The position numbers and the translations under genes were made by a program. A DNA stretch of 64,000 nucleotides, taken from Macrolepiota albuminosa (taxonomy: Eukaryota; Basidiomycota; Agaricomycetes; Agaricales; Agaricaceae). The stretch is from assembly GCA_027475525.1 (NCBI GenBank), contig JAMWFC010000077.1, forward strand, positions 682,001 through 746,000, written 5' to 3'. The notes under the pieces are model-generated. The model was not told the DNA's origin. It saw nothing but the letters and a program-made list of their open reading frames with translations, and did no database searches. Positions 1-11,921 of this stretch are shown here, piece by piece. How positions within the stretch are numbered: position 1 is the stretch's first letter; the number at the start of each line of letters is the position of its first letter.

Positions 1-1643
1 GCTGGGCAGCAGTGAATTTATGGGACATAAATCCCGCTGGTTGGCAAGTCTGCCACGTTTTACCTTGGCCAAACATGGCCCCAACCCCAGTCTTTGATGC
101 GTCACATACAAGCCATATGGGCTTGTTGATGCGTGGATCAATTGGCCGGATGACTGGCATCTTTGCGCAAATATGCTTAATCATCTCAAAACACCACTGA
201 TGCAGCAGTCTCCAGTGAAAAGGGGACCCATTCTGGGTCATGGCCATAAGTAGCCCTGTGTATGCAGTGATGTCTGGCAAAAAGTTGCCAATATAGTTTA
301 CAAGTCCAACAAATCGTTGGATATCATTATATGTGCATGGAGTACGCCACTCTTAAATTTGGTTGAGCTTATCCATGTCCAGGTGAATACCCTTCTTGTC
401 AATGACATGACTGAGACAATCTATACTCGTTGTGTACAACTCGCACTTTTTCCATTTGAGATAAAGGCTAGCCTTACATAGTCATTCAAATACAACTCGT
501 AGGTGCTGCTCATGCTCCTCAATGGAGTCAGAAAAGATGAATATATTGTCTAAATAGACGTGCATAAACTTACTTGTAGGTGCTGCTCATGCTCCTCAAT
601 GGAGTCAGAAAAGATGAATATATTGTCTAAATAGACGTGCATAAACTTCCCAATTACATCTCGGAAGATTGAGGTCATTAACCTCTGAAATGTTGCTGGT
701 GCATTGCAATCACCAATCTGCATGATGTTACTCACAAACGTCCCCGTCAGGGACAAGAACAGCATCTTTGGTATATCCTCTTCACGTATGCGAACCTGTT
801 CATATGCATCTGTTAGGTCAATTTTTGACCTATACTTTGCTGTCACAACATCTTCGCATATTACTTCCTGATCTGGAAGAGATGTTACATTCTTGATTGT
901 ATTATCATTGCGCTGTCGTGCATCCAATGCAGTCCTTAACGTCCCATCCTTCTTGGAAATACAAAGTAAGGATGCAGCTTGCACTGCTGGTTGTGGTTCC
1001 CACCACTTTGCGTTTATGTATCTATTTGTCTTTTCACAAAGTTGATCCTGTAGTGCTCATGGGCAGCGATGCAAATGATATTTGTACTGCTTGTTATTGT
1101 CAATGAGGTTAATCTCATGATTAACCTCCCACTACAGAGGAAGCTCTTCCTTTGTTCCGTTAACAATATCAGCAAACTCCTGTTGCCATTGCTGGCACAA
1201 TCGAGAAATATCCTCCTCTGTAAGGCTCACAGCCTTACCCTTCCCTTTTATTATGCGTGCTATACGTGGCTGAACCTTTGGTTCAAATTGCTCCCATAAG
1301 GCACGTACATGCTCCTCTGTGAGGTCTCCCGGGTTCAACCTTATGACAGGTTGTTTCTCCAACACTCTTGTCATACTCAACGACAACTGCACGCTTCTTG
1401 CTTTCAGCGAGAGTCCATCAAATACAATATCCAATGTTTTGGAAATCTTGTCCTCTCATGTGTGATGGTACACTTCTCCCGTCTGGGTCACCTGCACCCT
1501 TCCCATAGTCTGCATCACCATTGACGCCACCAACTCATTCCACTCCCATGGCATTTGTGAGTCATATGCCCATTGCACTCCTGGCTGAGGCACTGGTCAA
1601 TCCATTAGCGACCTTGTGCTATCCATAGTTCCCATTGTACTGT
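1..1643 (-). pseudogene. Ty3/Gypsy element A, pol part (RT, RNase H), runs off window edge
   Basis: Read on the minus strand, 1434-550 encodes a connector and the reverse transcriptase fingers/palm (KIDLTDAYEQVRI; the catalytic box reads YLDN at 633-622). Positions about 480-1 continue into the RNase H domain (CDASKTGVGAMF), so the element extends beyond base 1. The second catalytic Asp of the usual YLDD box is Asn, and stop codons plus a 77 bp tandem duplication at 496-648 break the frame, so this copy is dead. It is the 3' half of an element whose protease part lies at 12854-13961. When element B (1644-12849) and one target-site copy are removed, the protease frame and the 1434-550 frame become one continuous frame, which shows they were once one polyprotein. 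Confidence 0.85.
496..648. repeat. 77 bp tandem duplication inside the RT of element A
   Basis: The 73 bases 499-571 recur identically at 576-648, giving a period of 77 bp. Because 77 is not a multiple of three, the duplication shifts the RT reading frame just after the YLDN motif. The identity of the two copies indicates that it is recent relative to the other damage in the element. Confidence 0.95.
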
Positions 1644-2570
1644 TGATAGGACCCCATACAGGATCAGTGCATCAACAGCAGGCTACGGCAGTGTGGCACC
1701 AGCTCAGGATACCTTAGCGCATGCTAATTATCCAATTTTGGTGATATTTGACAGCCAGGTACAGCAAGAAGCAGATCTGATCAATAATAGCACCGACAGC
1801 AGTAAAAATGACAACTGACAGATGGCATCAGTCACTGACAACAGCGCTTAGCAAGAAGATTGATGATCTATCAAAAACTGACAGACAGCTTGGCGTTTGA
1901 CCTTGGCGGCTGACATTGCTTAGTGTTCCGATTTGGCGCCTGACATTGCTTAGGTACTTTGACAGACAGAAGGGTGATGGATTGATGGTTTAGCATTGCG
2001 ATCTGCTGCCTGGCGCCGCTAAGGGTCTTGAATGGATGGTAGGGATCTGAAACTATTGGAGCTACTCCTATAAAATTTTCTAGTTTACTGCACTTTAGCG
2101 TTATTAGTCACTGGCAACAGTGAACTCCTTGTAGTATAAAAGTACTTACCGACTTGTACATACATCAGGAGAGAACAGAGTTTCCTGCTCCCTTACTCTA
2201 GTCTCCCTTATGCTCAAGACCTCATTTATGGTCGGCAACGTAAAATTCATTGGCAGTTGCAGACTATCGCTAGCCTTCGACCCACTCACGCCTTGCAGCT
2301 ACGGCAGGCATTAATGACGCTTAGACCTCGCTAAGCTTACCGTGTTCTTGCCGCTGACATTGCCATGTTCACTTACTGCTTCTTTCATAGGCGCTTTACC
2401 TTAGCGCTTGACACTTGCCGACCCCTTTACCAACTTTATCCCAATTTCACAGGCGCGTTCTCTGGGACCTGCCCAGGACTCCCCTCATCACTTTAGCATG
2501 CCCAACACAAGCTTTTGGTATGGTAACACTATTAATATATTTGTTACTGACCAAACTTTGGGCATCATCA
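1644..2570 (+). repeat. 5' LTR of element B
   Basis: 927 bp, TG...CA ends. It differs from the 3' LTR at about 56 positions by my reading (about 6%), of which 55 are transitions, one is a transversion, and there is a one-base indel. A likely core promoter is the AGTATAAAAG segment near 2131-2141, about 40 bp upstream of a probable transcription start. Confidence 0.93.
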
Positions 2571-2573
2571 AAT

Positions 2574-2591
2574 TGGAGCCTACCACGAAGG
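2574..2591 (+). other. Candidate tRNA primer-binding site of element B
   Basis: Three bases after the 5' LTR the sequence starts with TGGAGCCTACCACGAAGG. Primer-binding sites begin with TGG, the complement of the tRNA CCA end, and sit immediately downstream of the LTR. I cannot say which tRNA it matches. Confidence 0.5.
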
Positions 2592-2653
2592 GACTTTAGA
2601 GCAGAATTCTGCCAGAAACCCATCTCCAGCGTAAGCGCCATCTGCTAGAGCAG

Positions 2654-4558
2654 TTGGCAGAAGGCATAGCTCCTTCCCACCCATCAACCCCACAACCACC
2701 TGGTGCCTTACCGGGTCTCTTGCTAGCACAGAAACTACAGAACGCCACTGTAAACGAATTTCCTGATCTCTACTTGCACTCTCTGGATTTTAGCGCGGAC
2801 AACCCCTTAGCATTGCTGCTTGCCGTACCGCAACCCGTTACCCCCACTACTCCTTTAACCCCTCTTTTTCAACTCATCATTTCCCTTACTCCATTGCCAA
2901 TACCTAGGACTCCTTCCCCACGTCCGCTAACTGAACTTGGCACCACAGTCACCATGGAACAACCAGTTCAGCGCATGCCGCCACGCAATCACTTCTTGGC
3001 ACCAAAATGGGACAAGTCTAAGCCATGGGAGCTCTCTCAGTATTTCAAGGAATTAGAGTATTTATTCAGGGATTGTGGAATTACTAACCACACACAAATG
3101 AAGGAATACGCAGCAAGATATATCTCATATGATATGGCAGAGACGTGGACAGGTCTTACCAAATTTGCCGCCTTTGTTCCTGCCACACCGCCAGTTCCAG
3201 CCTGAGGCGCCTCATATGAGGACTGGAAGACGGCAGTAATCCAGTTATACCCTGGTGCTGAGGAGGCTACCCGATACTCGGTGAACGAGTTGCAGAAACT
3301 AGTCCATGAGTCATTTGACAATGGCACATCATCTCTTGGCGCATTCTCCACGTATTACCGCAAATTCCAAAAGATTGCTAGGTGGTTAGTACAAAACGGC
3401 AAGTTGTATATTAACAAGGAACGTCGCCTATTCCAACAAGGCATCCCGACTTCACTTTGGACTTGCATTGCTCGTCGCCTAGAAATAATTCATTAGGCCC
3501 ATCACCTGGACAAGCCATATAACGTTGCCAACGTCTTTGAAGCCAGTAAGTGGGTTCTCAAGGGGACAGACACTGGCATTGGGCTGCAACGCACTAGGAC
3601 AAGCCCACCACCTGAGCAAACTAATGGTATCATTCCCATCTCGCCTCCTGCTGCCAACTTCATTAAGAAGGAGGATCTCAATGCTGCTGTTACCACTGCT
3701 GTCGCATCCGCTATGACTCGTATTGAAACCATGATTACAACTAACCTCGCTGCTAACCAATCCGCCAATGTACCTGTGCCAGGCCCTTGCCACTTTTGCA
3801 GGGAAATTGGCCACACTATGACTAGAGGACGCTGCGCTACCTTAGAAAATTATATTCGGCAAGGAAAAATTTGAAGGGCTATCGACAGCAAGATAGTTCT
3901 TACCACTGGTGCCACCATCCCCAACTACCTGGACAAGAAGTCTTTCCAGGAGCGAGTTGATGAATGGCATAGGTGCAATCCAGGACAAATCATTACCAGC
4001 ACGCTTTCTGGCAATGCCAACCCCGACCCCAAACAGGCAACTCAACAGCAAATGATTCATGAGGTCTTACACTTTGACAGCGTTGGTGACTGTCCCACTT
4101 TCTCATGGGAAGAACACATCGCTAAGCTACAGAAGGAATTAGATTTGCTGAAGAATCAGGTTTTTGATGGGGTTGAAGTTAAGCAGCCTAAACAACTTCT
4201 TAAAGGATACAAGCCAATGTCACCTGCTAGCAAGTTACCAACTTCTGCTCCTGCCGCCCCTCCAGTTACCACCTCAGAACCATCCTCTTCCGCTGCCACT
4301 CCTGAACCGCCTTTGCTGCCTCTCCATTCCTACTCAGGGATTCCCGACCGCTATCATGCTCCTGCACAGCAAAATTTTGCTGCTCCTGAGAAGCGTGCTG
4401 AAGGCGGCTACCGACCTACCGTGCCAATATTCAACATAGAAAAATCAAACCATGGTTTCAGCTGCATCATGAAGACCGCCGTCACCTTATCAGTAGAAGA
4501 ACTTTGTAGTATTGCTTCTGACATCCGCAACCAGGTGAAGACGGCAGTTACTCCCTGA
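2654..4558 (+). pseudogene. Element B gag (capsid/nucleocapsid), interrupted by in-frame stops
   Basis: One frame runs through 2654-4558 with the stop codons TGA (3203), TAG (3494) and TGA (near 3871) inside otherwise sensible protein. A Pro/Thr-rich N-terminus is followed by a retrotransposon-gag-like helical region (WDKSKPWELSQYFKELEYL onward) and a CCHC-type zinc knuckle at 3788-3835 (C-x2-C-x4-H-x6-C; the last spacing is longer than the usual x4). A second Pro/Ala-rich stretch leads to the protease. Each internal stop is one transition from a plausible sense codon (TGG or CAG). The stops identify it as a non-coding relic. Confidence 0.85.
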
Positions 4559-4564
4559 TGTCTC

Positions 4565-5225
4565 TTGGTGACAGCCGTTGCCAAGGTCAATGAACTCGAT
4601 GACGTGCTTCCTGGTTTTTCCGTTACTATTGACTCTCTGGACATTGATGACTCACCTGCTGACACCATCACCAATGCCACCTTTGTGGACCCCGTGGAGA
4701 CCTATCTTAGATCAGTAGAACATGGAGAAGACCTGGCAATCCTTACCGTCGCTCAAGAATCACATGCTATCCACTCAGTTGCACTAACTGTAGACAACAA
4801 GCATAAGGTTGAGGCGATCATGGGTAGCGGGTCACAAATTATTTCTATAGCAGCGGAAGTTGCTAATGACCTGGGCCTCATTTATGACCCTACAGTTATA
4901 TTAAACATGCAGAGCGCTAATGGTATGGTAGACAGATTCCTAGGTCTCGCCAAGAATGTGCCTTGCACCCTTAGTAACATTACTTTCTACCTTCAGATAC
5001 ACATTTTGCGATCCCAGCATACAACTTGTTACTCGGCAGACCCTTTGATGTCTTGGCATGATCAGTTATCAAGACAGTTACCGATGACAAAACGACTTTA
5101 ACAATTAGCAACTCCAATTCCGGAATCCGATGAATGGTGCCGACGTTCCTTAGGGGACAACAAAAAGGTGCCCGCGCTAAGCCCCTGGAATTTACCAACC
5201 AACACACCAACAAACGACTCCACAG
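4565..5225 (+). pseudogene. Element B retropepsin-like aspartic protease domain, active-site Asp lost
   Basis: The segment reads as a retropepsin: the flap-side hydrophobic motif follows VEAIMGSGSQIISI at about 4808-4849, where the catalytic triplet DSG of this family is here GSG (codon GGT at 4823). A one-base frameshift near 5005-5014 moves the second conserved motif (LLLGRPF, starting about 5029) into another frame, followed by an in-frame TGA. Both the missing Asp and the frameshift mean it cannot process a polyprotein. Its position between gag and RT fits the Gypsy order. Confidence 0.8.
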
Positions 5226-7280
5226 GTGTTTTCACAAACCATTGAGAAGGTGATTGGCGATGATCACGGAGATGTGGCACTAACGCTGGAATATGACCAT
5301 TATACTGGTCTTGTAAATATCATGTCTACCGCTTGTCTTAATGAAGAAGTTTTAATTTCATTATCCGCTACCAACGCTGAGCTTTCCCAGAAAAACCAAA
5401 ACATTACCAACTCCACTCTAGCATACCTGTACCTTACCACCTCACAATTGTTCCAAAATATTGCGTCTACCAATACATATCTTACTACCCTTCCCGGAGC
5501 CTTGTCTCCTGCTGTTCTCGGACTTGCCACTCCTCAGGCTACATTTCCCCTTTCCACCTCTGTATATAACCAAGCTAACGCTCCCAAAAGAAAAGAGGTT
5601 CAAGTCAAAAAGAAATATAAACCAGTTGTGCTCAAAACAAAACCTGTCGCTATGCACTCTCCCGAGATGTTTAGAATCGAGCGCCAGATCATTGGCAATC
5701 CTCTTGCCGATATGCCAACCTTATCACCGAATCTGCCACCCTTTCAGCCCACAGGACGTTTTACTGCAGAACACCAGCAACAATTTGCAAAGGAGCATGA
5801 CACCGGGTTTTTGACCAAAGATAAGTTAAATGTCCTTACCAATCTCGTCACTAAGCAAGATAAAGCCTTTGCTTGGAAGGACACGGAATGCAGCAGCCTC
5901 TGTACAGACTTCTTTCTGCCTGTTGTAATCCTGACCATTCCTCACATGCCATGGACTGAGCACAACTGACCGTTACCACCTGGAATTGAAGCCGAGGTCT
6001 GTCAAATTATAAGGACCAAGATTAAGGCTGGCATCTACAAGCCATCCAACAGTTCTTACTGCTCCTGGTGGTTTTGCATCCTCAAAAAAAATGGTAATCT
6101 GCAAATAGTCCACAGCCTTGAACTGCTAAATAGGGTTACAATATGACACTCTGGCATACCGCCTTTCCCTGACCACATTGCCAAGTCCTTTGCTGGGCGT
6201 ATTTGTGGTGCCACCCTTGACCTCTACGTTGGCTACAACAAACGCCTGATACACCCTTCTTCCCGTGACCTCACTACTTTTCAAACTCCGTTTGGCACGT
6301 TGCGCCTAGTCACTTTACCAATGGGCTGGACAAACTCAGTCCCCATATTCCATGACGACATCACTTTCATCCTCCAACTCGAGATTCCACATAACGTTCT
6401 TAGCTTCATTGATGACATTGGCATCAAAGGCCCCAAAGACTGGCAACTTGTAAACGGCTTACCAGCGACCCATCCTGACAACTCCAACATTCACTTAGCG
6501 CTATGGGAGTTTTTCCAGCTGCTCAACCGAGTTCTCCAACATATGAAGTATAGCGGTGGAACCTTTAGCGGTCACAAGCTCCTCCTTTGTGCACCAAGGT
6601 TCAAAATACTTGGTCACATCTGCACTCCCAACGGACACGTTTCCAACGAGTCTTGCTTAGCACTCCTGGAGCAATGGGGTCCTTGCCACGACTTATCTGA
6701 AGTTTGTGCCTTTCTTGGTACCGTTGGCGTTCTCAGGATATTTGTCAAGAACTTTGCCCATCACGCACATGCCCTTAACCAACTCACCCACGCTAACGAG
6801 CCCTTTGAATTTGGGCCAGACCAGGTCACTGCACAACGTGATTTGGTAAAAGCCCTACAAGATGCCAAGCCCCTAGTTCCCATCAACTATAGCTCTGCCA
6901 ACCCTGTTATCTTGGCAGTGGATACCTTGTACATTGCCGTTGGCTACTTTCTGTGCCAGTGCCTTAGCAACAATCAGAAACAGCGACGTTACAACCACTT
7001 TGGGTCTATCATGCTAAACGACCAAGAGTCTTGCTACAGTCAGCCTAAACTAGAGCTCTATGGACTCTTCAAAGCTTTCCGTTTACTAAAGATGTATTTG
7101 ATTGGTGTGCGGAACCTTATTGTGGAAGTAGACGCTAGGTACATCAAAGGCATGCTGCAGAATCCCGACATCCAGCCATCCGCTAGTATAAACTGGTGGG
7201 TAGTTGCTATCCTCATGTTTCATTTTGAATTGGTCTATGTCAAGAGCTCTTTCCATGGACTGGATGGACTCTCTAGGTGA
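5226..7280 (+). pseudogene. Element B reverse transcriptase-RNase H
   Basis: Reading frame 3 holds the RT from about 5700. The fingers region includes GIYKPSNSSYCSWWF and the palm includes TPFGTLRLVTLPMGWTNS at about 6287-6337. The catalytic box is FIDD (6405-6416), with both Asp present. RNase H starts about 6900 with the AVDT motif (first catalytic Asp at 6921). Stops at 5967 and about 6141 interrupt the N-terminal half, while 6300-7280 is open. The frame changes at about 7277, where the polyprotein continues into integrase in frame 2. Confidence 0.87.
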
Positions 7281-8959
7281 CCATGGCAGTGGATCCACAG
7301 GCGGATAGCGATTTTGAGGACTGGATTGACCGGTTACATGGTTTTGTACATCTTATACAACAGCCAATTCCCTTACTACAATGGCAACAGCCTACCAGTA
7401 TCCTTTTACATCCCCTTGTCTCTTACCACCCCAAGAACTTTAGTGCACCCCTCACATTCTACACGGCAAGCAATTTTGGTCAAAACTCGCCTCCAGTAAA
7501 AGTTGTACAAGAACCCCATCCGCTAAGAGAAGACAGCAAAAACCTGATCTACGATGCCATTCCCCGATCTGCCAAGGCAAAGATGGAAGACAGTTGCTTG
7601 TTAATAGTTGAACAATGGATACAAGACCTCAAGCAACCAGCAGGCCTTACCAACAAACAATTCACAACCTTTATCTGATACGCTACCCATTTCTTCTTTA
7701 CTGACAACCGCCTTTGGCGACGGAATTGAGATGGCGCTCACAAGCTGATCATCAAGCCAGAAAGTCACTTATGTGTCCTGCACACCATGCATGACAAGCT
7801 AGGACATAGAGGTCTGTATGCTACCCAAGCCTCTCTTTTAGAACGATTCTGGTGGCCACACGCTAGTGCCGACATCGCCTGATACATTAGAACTTGCCAC
7901 CTATGCCAAATTCAACAGACACGCCAAGTGCTTATCCTGCCAACAGTGGCAACACCAGCTCCCCTCTTCAGCAAAATTTACGTCAATACCATGCACATGC
8001 CCAAATCTGGTCGCTACAAGTACATTATTCAAGGTCGTTGCTCGCTAATCCACTGGCCTGAATTTTGAATGCTTCAAAGAGAAAATATGGAGGCGGTTGC
8101 CAAGTGGCTATTTGAGGACGTCATTTGCCGTTGGGGAGCGCTAAGAGAAATTGTTATGGATAACGGTGCGCCAATTATCAAAGCGCTAACCTATCTTGCC
8201 AAGAAATACAATATCTATCACATTTGAGTATCTGGCTACAACAAACAGGCCAATGGCCTGGTAGAGAGACCACACTTTGACGTTTGGCAAGTGCTCTTCA
8301 AGGCAGTTGATGGCAACGAGTCTCGTTGGAGTGAGGCAATATATTCAGTATTTTGGTCGGAAAGAGTTACCATTTGTAAGCGCATGGGTTGTTCTCCCTA
8401 TTATGTGGCTACTGGCACCCATCCTTTACTCCCTGCCAACATTATAGAAGTGGCCTACCTTCAGCCAGCACCTAACAGCATCTTAGCGACTACCAATCTG
8501 ATCGCCAGACAAGCTATTGATCTCCAATGAAGAAAAGAAGATTTAGAGCGACTCCATGAGGTAGTCTTTAGCGCCCATCGCCAAGCAGCCCTACGATTCA
8601 AAACTGAGCATAGCGCTACTATCAAGGATTACAACTTCCCGAGAGAGGCGCTAGTGCTTATGTGCAACTCCAAAATTGAAACCTCATACAACAAGAAAAT
8701 GTGCCTGCGCTATCTAGGACCCTTGGTAGTTATCTCTTGTAACCATGGAGGCGCTTACGTGCTCTGTGAATTAGATGGTTCAGTACTACATCAACCTGTT
8801 GCTGCCTTTTGCCTATTGCCATATCTTGCCAGGAAACAAATTGACTTGCTGCTTGAAGCGCTAGATATTGACACTGCCAAACTGAGGGAACTTGAAGAAA
8901 CAGAATTATTGGATGATAATGATTTGCTGACTCTGATTGAAGAAGAAGAAAATGATTAG
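7277..8959 (+). pseudogene. Element B integrase and C-terminal polyprotein tail
   Basis: The zinc-binding HHCC domain is visible at about 7780-7905 (HDKLGHRG, then RFWWPHA, then CHLC after a TGA stop). In the DDE core the first Asp is replaced by Asn (codon AAT at 7985, in VNTMHMP). The second Asp (MDNG, 8159) and the Glu (GLVERP, 8264) are present. The C-terminal part (8291-8959) is open apart from one TGA at 8528 and ends in a Glu/Asp-rich tail. Loss of the first catalytic Asp and several stops make it inactive. Confidence 0.87.
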
Positions 8960-9579
8960 AAAAGACTATATTGATAAGCTCTTTTTTTTCTATTACTTAT
9001 CTTACTTATCCTTCTTGCTGATACTTACTATACTATATCTAACAGATATTTTCTTACATAGTCAAGTTGCAGTGCTAGCGTGTCACTAATGCTTAGCGCA
9101 TTGCGCAACTCTCGCCAAGGGTTTTTTGCTATGATGATTTACTGAGCGTTTTCCTTTTCCTCAAAATTTGACCAAGTCCCTCACCTACTATTCCTCTTGC
9201 TAAAACCTACCTTAGAATGCTTGCCACTTGCTTTCTCTTTGCTTTACTTTCTTTGCTCTGTGCTGTTGCGCTAACTCAGACTACGGGACTTACCCTTTTA
9301 CTCAGCAAGGAGGCAAAAAAATTATAGATATGTGCAAATGGTAACAAGAAAAATATACATAAGCAGCCTATCTACACTAAGGTCTGCTCAATTGCTATTA
9401 TCATCCATTGGCAGGGAATTGTCTGACACTGGCAAAGAAGAATTGCGAAGGGGAAGGAGGTCGCCAGGCAGGATATTGTTGGAGGTTTGCCAGTCCAGGG
9501 CGGCTTGGCAATCTGCTTGGTGTAGGCTGCGACCCAAGTTGGAATAGCGCAAGCAAAGCACCATAAGCTGACCCCAGAC
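8960..9579. other. AT-rich spacer of element B between pol and the antisense gene
   Basis: T-rich sequence follows the pol stop (TTTTTTTTC near 8983, then TACTTATCTTACTTATCC). I see no coding potential or hairpin that stands out. It probably contains the 3' ends of both the sense pol region and the antisense gene. Confidence 0.4.
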
Positions 9580-11748
9580 TCATTCCCATTCCCACTCCAT
9601 TGCCAACTCCATCATTGCTGCCCTCCTCAAAAACCTCTCCAGCATCTTCCACAGGTTAAGCGCAACCACTGGGTATACAAGGTCTTGCCCCAGCCAGTTG
9701 AAAGCATTGCCAGTAACCGTTGGCTGTGGCTGGGGAGTCCAGGCAGGGTTCATCCTAGCAACAACAGGTCGCCTAGGTTCCAACCCAGCAACGTCCTCGG
9801 GGTCAGACACCTCCCAAGAAGCAGTGTTACCATAGGGAGGCAGCCACCGCCACTCAGGCTCCTCCTGGGCAACTCCTGCCACTGCCTCCCTTGCCCAGGT
9901 TTCCTCCTTGCCACCATCCCATTGTGTCGCCAACGTCTCATCACCCTCCAGGTCCTCATCTCCTCCCATTGCTGCTGCCTCTGCCTTCTCCTCAGGTCCA
10001 TCCCCCCATCTTGACATCTGCAGGAGTCGCTTCCCATTCCTTCTGAGGAACTGAGTTGCCAGGAGCTTCCCAGTCCTCTGACTCCTCCAGTGACCTGGCC
10101 ACCAAATGGATGGGCAACAAGAGACCGCTGGGACCAGCCTCTGTGTCAGGGGGCAGTAGGCGACTAGCCACCAATGCCTTCTCCAAGTCCTCCATCTCGG
10201 TGTCTTGAGGGGCTGGCAAGGGGGACGGCGATGATACTACTCAAGGTCGCTTAGCTTTGCCCTTCCCTTTGCTTGGGGAAGGGGCTTCTCATTTTTCTGG
10301 GACCGAAGTCCCTTGGCACTTGCCGGCGCCTCAATTGCTGACCGTTTCTGACCCATTTTCTTGGCATGTCAGCAATGCCAAGGAAGCCTGTCCCACAGCT
10401 GCCATCCCTCCTGCGGCAACCTTCTTCTTCTGGCCCTCCACAAACTCCCTAGCTCTCCTTACCAAAACAGCATGGGAAAATGTTTTCTCGACAAGGGCAT
10501 CTGGCGCGCCGCCATGCTTGCGACTCTTGGCCCTGTTGATGGTGCAAGCGCGTTTCAAGGCACCACAGCAATAGCATGGCTGGGCCCCAGTTGGGAACCA
10601 GCAGCCTTCTGGGTCGTTGTCTGCCCAGCACTTGTCACACTAGCGCTAAGAGTTAGCAAGAGACTCAAGGAGACAGAAAAGTTACTTACCGCTCCCCGTG
10701 CCTCCTTAAAAGCCTGCCAGGTTGCTAGGGAAACAGTCTTCTTCCCCTTCATCTCCTCCATCACAACCCCGGCCTCTTGCCCCTCATCAAGAACGGCCTC
10801 TTTGCGACATGGCAACAGCAGTCCTTTGAGCTCCTTGTCGTCAAAACTGGACTGCATTGGTGCCTAGACAGATTATGGTAAATGAGGAAACCAGATTTCA
10901 AAATACCACTCACCACGTATTGAGGAGCCACCTTGCAACTCTGCGAATGTCGTTAGCGACCATTGGCAATGACAAGCAAAATCAGCACTTACCTTGTGCT
11001 TGGAAGCACCTGCTGGCTTCCTTGGCAAGCCTGACTTGCTAGCCAGCAGCACTGGGCTCGAAGTGCTGCCGGCGTGACCTACCTTGCTGGATTCTGTAGT
11101 TCCCTGCCTCTTGGTGGCAGGCGCCTTCCCCACAGCAATCTCCTCCATCTCTACCACCCTCTCTCACTCCTCTAGCGCCCTGGTAGTCCCAGAAAACCTC
11201 CTCTTGCCTTGCTGCGATCTCCTCGTCCACCTGCATGCGTGTGAGAGGTGCCAACACCTCCTGTTTGCTGTGAGGAGACAAATCAGACCAAAGCTAAGTT
11301 AGGATGAATTGGTTAGAAATACTCACTCTGCCACAGGTGCACTTACTGTCATTGGCAATGCCCCAGACAGAATGTCCTCCAACTTGTCCTCAATTGTTGG
11401 AACAAGAGGGGACGCCTGGTCACATAATCAGCTAGCAACACCGCAAGAACTAGAGGTACTTACAATACAAGCAAAGGGCGCTAACCACTCCGCGCCATGG
11501 TGATTCAGGTACCATGACTGGCACCACTCCCAAACCTCTATCTCATGATCCCAGCCCACGCCAAGAATGCGCACCTCCAGCCACCGCTTGTATAGCTTCA
11601 TAACAGCAACTACCAAATTTACAGGTGCATCTGCACCAACGCCATCAATCCGCTTGAGGAAGTTATTCACCTTAGCAATATAAGCGTGGGCCGCATCTTG
11701 AGCCTCACAGGATGGAACAGGGGGTGGAGTTGGAATACAGAAAGACAT
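9580..11748 (-). pseudogene. Antisense spliced accessory gene carried by element B (unrecognised)
   Basis: The start is at 11748 (MSFCIPTPPP). Exon 1 is 11464-11748 (helical, Trp-rich: WDHEIEVWEWCQSWYLNHHG). Its GTAAGT donor joins exon 2 (11327-11415, VPTIEDKLEDILSGALP) across a 48 bp intron, then exon 3 (ending at 11267, KQEVLAPLTRMQVDEEIAARQ) across a 59 bp intron with GTGAGT donor. Both junctions keep phase. Within exon 3 the frame is broken near 11185 and a TGA interrupts EE-ERVVEMEEIAVG. Downstream ORF pieces (11157-10873, 10857-10555, 10558-10331, 10219-9992 and 10017-9580) are Glu/Lys-rich and probably later exons. No known domain is recognised. The gene runs opposite to gag-pol, ends about 600 bp after pol and begins 174 bp before the 3' LTR. 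Confidence 0.6.
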
Positions 11749-11912
11749 TTTTTTATTTGGATGAGTGCCAGGTAAAATCAGGGGAAGAGAGGTGAAGTCC
11801 AAACTCATGTGCCAGGACTATAAATAAAGTTTGAAGAACGCACAGGCCACATGTCACAAAAAACGGTAACAGTAGCCTTATTTGGTAACTGAGGACAGTC
11901 AATTTTTCAGTT

Positions 11913-11921
11913 GGGAGGAGA
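11913..11921 (+). other. Polypurine tract of element B
   Basis: GGGAGGAGA directly abuts the TG start of the 3' LTR at 11922. This is the expected position of the plus-strand DNA primer in LTR retrotransposons. Confidence 0.85.

Noticed and set aside
9685..10014. Plus-strand ORF of 109 residues in element B
   Set aside because: Ser/Pro/Leu-rich antisense shadow of the Glu-rich minus-strand frame; no independent features.
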